A stretch of 64,000 nt of DNA from Crenobacter cavernae (GTDB lineage Bacteria; Pseudomonadota; Gammaproteobacteria; Burkholderiales; Chromobacteriaceae), in the NCBI RefSeq assembly GCF_003355495.1, contig NZ_CP031337.1, forward strand, positions 1,741,001 through 1,805,000, read 5' to 3'. Positions 58,666 to 64,000 of the stretch are shown piece by piece. The notes under the pieces are model-generated. The model saw only the letters and a list, made by a program, of their open reading frames with translations. It made no database searches and was not told the origin of the DNA. The first letter of the stretch is position 1. Every line of letters starts with the position of its first letter. Position numbers and translations under genes: made by a program.

Positions 58666-60580
58666 GGCGGCCCGGGCGCAGCGGGTTGGGCAGGCGGCCT
58701 ACCACGTCGGCGTGGCTGTCGGCCAGACGCATCCGGACGAAGGACTTGGCCGGCCAGTCGTCCTCTAGCAGCGCTTGCCGTTCGCTCTGCCAGCGTTGCG
58801 GCTCGACGCGGTCTTTGAGCGCGTCGAACTCGGCCGCCACCCGCTCGGCCATATCGTCCCACAGCAGGCGCTCGGCCACGCCCCAGTGGCGCGCGCACAA
58901 CAGAGCCAGCTCGCCGAGGTGGCACATGAAGACGCAATGCAGCAGCTTGTCGCGCACGAAAGCGGCGTCGTCCACCAGCGTCATCTCCGGGTCGTGCAAC
59001 TCCAGGCTCAGCCCGTGCGCCTGCAAGGTGGCGCGGTGGATGCGGATGTCGCCGAAGTCGCGGATCAGCAAGCGATCCATCCGGCCGTCGCGCCCCATGA
59101 TGGCGAAGCTGTTCTGCTGATGCGCCTCGAAGCCGACGCCGTACACCAGATACATCGCGAGCAGCCCTTGCAGCGCGCGCGCGCAGTAGCGGCGGAAGAA
59201 GCGGCGCATCGCCACGGTGTCGTCCGCACCCTCGGCCAAGCGCACCCACTGGCGCAGCAGCGGCTGACCCTCGCCGTCCGGCGCGAACAGGCTGCCCACC
59301 GGGATGGCCATTTCACCCTCGGCCAACGTGCCGAGCGGGTTGTCGCGGAACAGGACCGCCAGGTGGCGCGAGCGTTCGTCGTCGGCCGGCTGCGGCGCGT
59401 AGTGCACGCCGTAGCGCTCGGGCAGCACGGCCAATACCTGGCCCAGCTGCGGCTCGCGCTTGAGGATGCTGCGCAGCAAATGGCTGACGCGCGGTCCCAT
59501 CCGCGCCGAGCGCGGCGATACCGTGCGCTGCACGCTGGTCAGGCGCAGCGACACAGGCAGCTTCACCATAGGCGCGCTGCGGCTGTCCGGGTGCGCCACG
59601 GTGCGGAACGACATGGTCGGCGCCGCGGTAAACGCCGTCACCCCGGTCAACACCAGATCCTGGCTGGCGATCTCGGCGGCGAAGGCCTGCGGCAGATGCT
59701 GCTGCAACTGCCACGGGTGTACCGGCAGCGGCAGGTAGCCGGCCGGATCGAGTCCTTGCGCTTGCAAGGCTTGGGCAAACCGGCGCGCCGCTTCGGGAAA
59801 CACCTCTTGCCACCACGCGGCAAAATCGTCGGCGTCTTCCAGGCTTTCCAGGTGGGCACAGCGGCGGTGCAAGGCGGCCAGCTGTACCGGCAGCCGGCTT
59901 TCGAATTCCGGCGACAGCGCGATCACTTCTTGCGGCGACAAGCCTAGCTTGGTCTTGTGGTTCGGGTGCCACGGGTGGCCCAGCGTGCCCCACTGTTCGA
60001 GCAAGGCGGTCGGGTTGACGCCGCCGAAGCCGGCGCGCAGCCAATGCAGCAGACCGGCCGCGCCTTCCCTGGCGATGTCCTGCTCCAGCGCCTGGTTCCA
60101 GCTGTGGTGGTAGGCCAGGCACAGCACGTCGTTATCCAGGCTGTCGTCCAGTTCTTCGGCCAGCCGCAGCAGGTCGAGCGCCTGCGGCGCCGGCTGAAAC
60201 AGCTCGGACAAGGCGGCAAGCAGCTCGGACGGGTAGCACATCTCGCGCGGCTCGACGCCGGGCGTGCACAGCCACACTCGGCCCTTCGATTGCCAGCTGC
60301 GCATCGCGCCCGGTTTCAGCGCGTCGAAACGGAGCATCTTGCCGCTTTGCGGCAGCGCCAGCCAGCGGCGGCCCTCGCCGTCCGGCACCAGCTGGGCGGT
60401 ATCGAGCAGCCCTTCGCGAAACAGCGCCTGAATCAGGCGCTGGAAGCTGCGTTCGCGCGCCAGCGGCACGGCGTGGGCCAGGTCGGTCACACTGGTCTGG
60501 CGTTTCTGGAAGGCCGGGGTCTCCAATGCTTCGCCCCAGCGGGCAAATGCCTGCTGAAGTTTGGGCAAGGCTGCGGTCAT
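58655..60580 (-). CDS. NIS siderophore synthetase, IucA/IucC family
   Basis: The 641-residue protein has IucA/IucC landmarks: GHPWHPNHKTKLG (ATP/carboxylate pocket), LPVHPWQLQQHLP, APTMSFRTVA, and the C-terminal FerIii-like part with HQQNSFAIMG and LIRDFGDIRIHR. These enzymes condense citrate or another carboxylate with an amine or alcohol, using ATP, without NRPS machinery. A Fur-box-like site precedes the gene. Only this synthetase and an exporter are present, so substrate and product are not defined; other biosynthetic genes may be elsewhere. Confidence 0.9.
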   Translation of the reverse strand: MTAALPKLQQAFARWGEALETPAFQKRQTSVTDLAHAVPLARERSFQRLIQALFREGLLDTAQLVPDGEGRRWLALPQSGKMLRFDALKPGAMRSWQSKGRVWLCTPGVEPREMCYPSELLAALSELFQPAPQALDLLRLAEELDDSLDNDVLCLAYHHSWNQALEQDIAREGAAGLLHWLRAGFGGVNPTALLEQWGTLGHPWHPNHKTKLGLSPQEVIALSPEFESRLPVQLAALHRRCAHLESLEDADDFAAWWQEVFPEAARRFAQALQAQGLDPAGYLPLPVHPWQLQQHLPQAFAAEIASQDLVLTGVTAFTAAPTMSFRTVAHPDSRSAPMVKLPVSLRLTSVQRTVSPRSARMGPRVSHLLRSILKREPQLGQVLAVLPERYGVHYAPQPADDERSRHLAVLFRDNPLGTLAEGEMAIPVGSLFAPDGEGQPLLRQWVRLAEGADDTVAMRRFFRRYCARALQGLLAMYLVYGVGFEAHQQNSFAIMGRDGRMDRLLIRDFGDIRIHRATLQAHGLSLELHDPEMTLVDDAAFVRDKLLHCVFMCHLGELALLCARHWGVAERLLWDDMAERVAAEFDALKDRVEPQRWQSERQALLEDDWPAKSFVRMRLADSHADVVGRLPNPLRPGRHAG

Positions 60581-60640
60581 GATCGACTCCTCTGAAAGCG
60601 TGTTGTCGACAGGACCTGGTCGCGCCCCGTCTTATTAAAG

Positions 60641-60659
60641 AGGAATCATTATCATTAAG
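60641..60659 (-). promoter_or_regulatory. Fur-box-like site upstream of the siderophore operon
   Basis: AGGAATCATTATCATTAAG matches the 19-base Fur consensus at 12 positions, including the core ATCATTA/TATCATT. It lies about 60 bases upstream of the synthetase start and predicts iron repression. Confidence 0.6.
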
Positions 60660-60823
60660 ATCTTTCTGGGGCGCAACGCCTTCATGAACGAATCGGGGAG
60701 GGAGGCGCGTTCTTGGCGCCGGTCCGTGATGAGCGTGGTCAGGCCGCATAGTCGGCAAAAAGCCGCGGGGCGATAATTCCCCTGCGACTGTCCCAAGCCG
60801 GACGGAGCAGGCTTTAGCGGGCT

Positions 60824-61378
60824 CTAGCCCGTCTTGATCGGCTTGGATTTGAAATTGAGGTAGGGCTGCAGCGCCTTGATCAGCGCCGGGTCGTCGGGCT
60901 CGGTCGGGCTGGAGAACGGCGTCACCCGGTTGCCGTCGGGCGAAACCAGATATTTGTAGAAGTTCCAGCGCGGCTTCTGGCCGCTCATTGCGCTCAGGGC
61001 CTTGAAGAAGGGCAGCGCGTCGTCGCCGGTCACGTGGACCTTGCCGGCCATCGGGAAGGTTACGCCGTAGTTCGCGTAGCAGACCCTGGAGATGTCCTCG
61101 GCGCTGGCCTTTTCCTGGTGGAAGTCGTTGCTCGGGAAGCCGACGACGACGAGGCCGAGCGCCTCGTACTGCTTGTAGACCGCCTCGAGCTTGGAAAACT
61201 GCGGCGTGAAGCCGCATTCGCTGGCGGTGTTGACGACCAGCACCGGCCTGCCCTGGTAGGCGCACAGGTCGATGCTGCCGCCCAGCAAGGCCGGCACGCG
61301 GTGGTTGAGGACGGGCGGGCAGGCGGCCAGCGCGGTGTACGGGACGGCCAGCAGGAAGGCGAGCAGCGGGCGTTTCAT
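60824..61378 (-). CDS. Exported glutathione peroxidase family protein
   Basis: The 184-residue protein starts with a signal peptide (MKRPLLAFLLAVPYTALAA). It has the GPx core: LCAYQGRPVLVVNTASECGFTPQFSKLE with the peroxidatic Cys, GFPSNDFHQEKAS and PRWNFYKYLVSPDG with the catalytic Trp/Asn. It reduces hydroperoxides using glutathione or thioredoxin. Location in the periplasm is predicted from the signal peptide. ATG at 61378 is used because it exposes the signal; the frame extends six codons upstream. Confidence 0.9.
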   Translation of the reverse strand: MKRPLLAFLLAVPYTALAACPPVLNHRVPALLGGSIDLCAYQGRPVLVVNTASECGFTPQFSKLEAVYKQYEALGLVVVGFPSNDFHQEKASAEDISRVCYANYGVTFPMAGKVHVTGDDALPFFKALSAMSGQKPRWNFYKYLVSPDGNRVTPFSSPTEPDDPALIKALQPYLNFKSKPIKTG

Positions 61379-61465
61379 GATGGCGCTCCCGGGCACAATA
61401 CTTTGACTGTAGCTATCGCGGCGAGCGCATCCAATTAACTGATTTTAAACAGATTGTTTGCATGA

Positions 61466-61491
61466 AAAAACCGCTCCTACGAGCGGTTTGG
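61466..61491 (-). terminator. Intrinsic terminator after the thioredoxin gene
   Basis: ACCGCTC, a CTAC loop and GAGCGGT form the stem; on the minus strand TTTTTT follows. Confidence 0.75.
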
Positions 61492-61512
61492 CATGGGCGA
61501 AAGGCGGGGGAC

Positions 61513-61875
61513 TCAGGCCTGGCCGGCTTCCTGGCGCGCGAGTTCGGCGTCGACGTCGAGTTCGCGCACCGCGGCGATCAGCTGCTCGAACTGGGCGGGG
61601 CTCATCGAGCCGGCCTGGTTGAACACCAGCGTGCGCTTCTTCAGCACCATCAGCGTCGGAATCGAGCGGATGTTGAAGTGCGCGGCGAGGTCCTGTTCTT
61701 CCTCGGTGTCGATCTTGGCGAAGGTGATGTCCGGGTGTTTCTCGGCGGCGGCTTCGAAGGTCGGGCCGAACATCTTGCACGGGCCGCACCAGCTCGCCCA
61801 GAAGTCGAGGATCACGATGTCGTCGGTGTCGACGGTGGCGTTGAACGCGTCGCCGGTGAGGTTGATGAGCGCCAT
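61513..61875 (-). CDS. Thioredoxin
   Basis: The 120-residue thioredoxin fold has the active site FWASWCGPCKMFGP, the cis-proline in RSIPTLMVLKKR and the usual five-strand order. It reduces protein disulphides in the cytoplasm. A C-terminal extension (LDVDAELARQEAGQA) follows the fold. Start at 61875 (MALINLTGDAF) has AGGAG upstream; the 37 extra residues in the open frame are low-complexity. Confidence 0.92.
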   Translation of the reverse strand: MALINLTGDAFNATVDTDDIVILDFWASWCGPCKMFGPTFEAAAEKHPDITFAKIDTEEEQDLAAHFNIRSIPTLMVLKKRTLVFNQAGSMSPAQFEQLIAAVRELDVDAELARQEAGQA

Positions 61876-62019
61876 GGCGGCTCCTTTCAAGACGGGTTGC
61901 GGCCGGGCGGTCGCCGGCCGGGTGTTTTTCAAGATGGGCGCGGCCGCGCGCGGATGCAAGGGCGCGCGCGGATTGTATTTCGTCATGCAGTCGATAGCGG
62001 GCGACTATCGGCGGGGCGC

Positions 62020-62373
62020 TCAGAAGCTGCGCTTGGCGTAGCTGTCGCGCTCGATCTCGACCGCCTCGACCGAGACCTGCAGGCCGGCGCGCGGCGCCAC
62101 CGTGTGCTGGAGCGCGTCTAGCACGAGCACGGTCAGCCGGCGTCGCGTGGCGAGATCGCGCCCGGACAACAGTTGCAGCCTGACGTGGACGAAGGTCGCG
62201 TCGCCGCCGCCGTCGCCGATTTCCACCGTGTCGCAGCGCAGCGCGCGGCTCTTGATGTCGCCGGCGGCGAATTCGCCGCAGCCGGCGAGCGCGGCGTTGA
62301 CGGCGACGAGCGCGGCGCGCGCGTCGAAGGCGGGTTCGAGTCCGGCGCTGTATTCCATCACGACGTGGGGCAT
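62020..62373 (-). CDS. 5-carboxymethyl-2-hydroxymuconate isomerase (CHMI) family protein
   Basis: The 117-residue protein begins MPHVVMEYSAGLEP, with the N-terminal proline used as catalytic base in this tautomerase-like family. HVRLQLLSGRDLATRRRLTVLV follows. In homoprotocatechuate catabolism CHMI isomerises a ring-cleavage product, but no other hpa genes are near, so this may be a stand-alone tautomerase. Confidence 0.8.
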   Translation of the reverse strand: MPHVVMEYSAGLEPAFDARAALVAVNAALAGCGEFAAGDIKSRALRCDTVEIGDGGGDATFVHVRLQLLSGRDLATRRRLTVLVLDALQHTVAPRAGLQVSVEAVEIERDSYAKRSF

Positions 62374-62414
62374 GGAGCGGTCCTTAAAACGTTGGCCGAG
62401 CCGGGGCGGCCGGA

Positions 62415-63356
62415 TCATCCGGCATGGCGGATGCGCCAGCACTGGTGGATCTTCTTGTTGCGGAAGTCTTCAGGCACCGACTGCGCGCTGATGTCCTCGA
62501 TCGCGTATGCCTCGGCCAGGGCCGGATCGAGCTCGAAGCTCCTGAGGTTGTTCGAGAAGTAGAGCACGCCGCCGGGCGCCAACAAGCGCATCGCGCCGTC
62601 GACGAGGCGGCGCTGGTCGCGCTGCACGTCGAGGACGTCGAGCATCTTCTTGGAATTCGAGAACGACGGCGGGTCCATCACGATCAGGTCGAACGTCTTG
62701 CCCTGGAAGGCGGCGTCCTCGAGGTACTGGAACACGTCGTCGCGGATCAGCGCGTGTTTGGACAGGTCGAGCCCGTTCAGTTCGAAATTGCGGCGCGACC
62801 AGTCCTGGTAGGTGTTCGACAGGTCGACCGTCTCGCTTTCTACCGCGCCGCCGGCCGCCGCGTAGACGGTGAAGCTGCCGGTGTAGGCGAACAGGTTCAA
62901 AAAGCGCTTGCCGGCGGCCTCGTCGCGCACGCGTTTGCGCGTGTTGCGGTGGTCGAGGAACAGGCCGGTATCGAGGTAGGCGTCTAGGTTGACCCAGAAA
63001 CGCTGGCCGGCCTCCTCGATGACGAAGTCCTCGCCGGCCTCGCCGGTCTTCTCATACTGGTTCTCGCCCTTCTGGCGGCGGCGCGTCTTGAACGCGACGC
63101 GCTCGGCGCCGGTCACCTGGCGCACCACGGCGAGGCATTCGGCGACCCAGGCGTCGTATTCGGCGTCTTCCATCTGCCAGCCGGTGTCGAACTCGGCGAC
63201 GTGCGCGTGCGCGCCGTACACGTCGACCGCGAACGGGAATTGCGGCACGTCGCGGTCGTATATGCGCCAGGCGTCGAGCCCCTGGCGGCGCGCCCACTTG
63301 GCGAGGTGCTTGTAGTTCTTGGCGAGGCGGTTGGCAAACGCGGCGTAGTCATTCAT
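62415..63356 (-). CDS. SAM-dependent rRNA methyltransferase, RlmK-like
   Basis: The 313-residue class I methyltransferase has a PUA-like start (FANRLAKNYKHLAKWARRQG), SAM motif I in FLNLFAYTGSFTVYAAAGG, the acidic DLSNTYQDWSRRNFELNG and the catalytic DLIVMDPPSFSNSKKM. It resembles the C-terminal half of RlmKL, which methylates G2069 of 23S rRNA, rather than full RlmI. It therefore appears as a separate RlmK-type enzyme. Confidence 0.85.
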   Translation of the reverse strand: MNDYAAFANRLAKNYKHLAKWARRQGLDAWRIYDRDVPQFPFAVDVYGAHAHVAEFDTGWQMEDAEYDAWVAECLAVVRQVTGAERVAFKTRRRQKGENQYEKTGEAGEDFVIEEAGQRFWVNLDAYLDTGLFLDHRNTRKRVRDEAAGKRFLNLFAYTGSFTVYAAAGGAVESETVDLSNTYQDWSRRNFELNGLDLSKHALIRDDVFQYLEDAAFQGKTFDLIVMDPPSFSNSKKMLDVLDVQRDQRRLVDGAMRLLAPGGVLYFSNNLRSFELDPALAEAYAIEDISAQSVPEDFRNKKIHQCWRIRHAG

Positions 63357-63375
63357 GGATCAGGAGTCCGGCAAT

Positions 63376-63400
63376 GAAAAAACGCGCCCGGGGAGCGCGT
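63376..63400 (-). terminator. Intrinsic terminator after coaD
   Basis: ACGCGC and GCGCGT pair around seven bases; on the minus strand the hairpin is followed by TTTTTT. The stem may extend with the adjoining CCGGGG. Confidence 0.7.
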
Positions 63401-63415
63401 CGGCAGTACATAAGC

Positions 63416-63434
63416 TTGGCCGAGGCTCGGCCAA
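63416..63434. repeat. Inverted pair of the TTGGCCGAG repeat
   Basis: TTGGCCGAG (63416-63424) and CTCGGCCAA (63426-63434) are separated by one base in the gap between the RlmK-like and coaD genes. Confidence 0.85.
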
Positions 63435-63449
63435 CCCTGCAATGATACT

Positions 63450-63944
63450 TCAGTTGTTCTGGTCGAGCGCGACCAGCTTGCGGTACACCGGCTCGGGCAC
63501 GTAGTGGCGGATCATGCCTTCCCAGCCGGCCGGGCCGACCAGGCCCTTGACCATGGTCGACGACACCTCGGCGTATTCGCGCGGCGGCAGCAGGAACACG
63601 GTGGTGATGTCGGCGTGCAGGTCGGAGTTGATGTAGCGCATCGTGCGCTCGTACTCGTAGTCGCTGGCGGTGCGGATGCCGCGCACGATGTAGTTGGCGC
63701 CGACGCTGCGCGCGTAGTTGACCAGGAACTGGTTCTCGAACACCTCGACCTTCAGTTTGGAAAAACCGCGCGTGACCGCGCGCAGCATCTCGAGCCGTTC
63801 GTCGACGCTGAAGGTGCAGTGCTTTTCCGGGTTGACACCGATCGCCACCGTCAATTCGTCGAACAGTTCGACTGCCTCGCGGATCATCCACAGGTGGCCG
63901 TTGGTGACCGGGTCGAAGCTCCCTGCATACACGGCTCGCTTCAA
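63450..63944 (-). CDS. coaD: Phosphopantetheine adenylyltransferase
   Basis: The 164-residue protein starts MKRAVYAGSFDPVTNGHLWM with the nucleotidyl-transferase GSFDPVTNGH motif. It has VGANYIVRGIRTASDYEYE and the EVSSTMVK-type C-terminal motif. CoaD transfers AMP to 4'-phosphopantetheine, the penultimate step of CoA synthesis. The start codon and length match the family. The remaining 56 bases to the window edge hold its leader. Confidence 0.96.
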   Translation of the reverse strand: MKRAVYAGSFDPVTNGHLWMIREAVELFDELTVAIGVNPEKHCTFSVDERLEMLRAVTRGFSKLKVEVFENQFLVNYARSVGANYIVRGIRTASDYEYERTMRYINSDLHADITTVFLLPPREYAEVSSTMVKGLVGPAGWEGMIRHYVPEPVYRKLVALDQNN

Positions 63945-64000
63945 GGTTCTTTTCCTTATCGTTGAAGGTTGTCCCTGATCCGAATGTACCTTGTGCGCTG

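Overview
The window reads as chromosomal DNA of a GC-rich betaproteobacterium, most likely in the Neisseriales (Chromobacteriaceae side). Supporting this are a DUF1853 protein, dense gene packing, both dimeric and monomeric isocitrate dehydrogenases plus AceK, and a very abundant short repeat that behaves like a DNA uptake sequence. The family placement is an inference from gene content. No tRNA, rRNA, CRISPR array or complete insertion sequence was seen.

Layout. 1-12.3 kb is housekeeping: clpA (partial)/clpS, a cold-shock protein, icd, monomeric idh, rluE, aceK, an unknown small protein, an acyl-CoA thioesterase and mutS. 12.4-20.8 kb is an accessory island that looks like a Fap functional-amyloid system. 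A fapF-like outer-membrane pore and a VpsR-like sigma-54 activator lie on the + strand. A fapA-B-C-D-E series lies on the - strand, followed by a second, identical fapC and a truncated fapD. Both transcription units start from good sigma-54 (-24/-12) promoters, which fits the adjacent activator. fapE is split by a frameshift in a 7-base homopolymer. 20.8-26.2 kb carries a MocR regulator divergent from beta-alanine:pyruvate transaminase and methylmalonate-semialdehyde dehydrogenase, then an unknown exported protein.

26.2-36.4 kb is a long one-carbon/glycine cluster read on the - strand in the order gcvH, gcvP, glyA, sdaA, gcvT, lipA, purU, metF. It sits behind a tandem glycine riboswitch. A second tandem glycine riboswitch points the other way and precedes an amino-acid permease (37.3 kb), which suggests glycine is both imported or exported and catabolised under one sensor type. 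38.8-45.9 kb is a catabolic operon (agmatinase/guanidinobutyrase-like hydrolase, aldehyde dehydrogenase, NCS1 permease, GMC dehydrogenase) with a divergent LysR regulator. Next come a LysR/PACE efflux pair, suhB, trmJ, DUF1853 plus an HExxH protein, fnr with a possible hemN remnant, an mltA-MFP-RND efflux operon, a Fur-box-preceded siderophore synthetase/exporter pair, a glutathione peroxidase, a thioredoxin, a CHMI-like isomerase, an RlmK-like methyltransferase and coaD.

The two strongest signals are the 9-mer TTGGCCGAG and the fap island. I counted 51 exact copies of the 9-mer on the two strands, and seven inverted pairs sit between genes, several forming terminators. This is the pattern expected of an uptake-sequence dialect unlike the Neisseria one. 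The motif is almost absent from the fap island.
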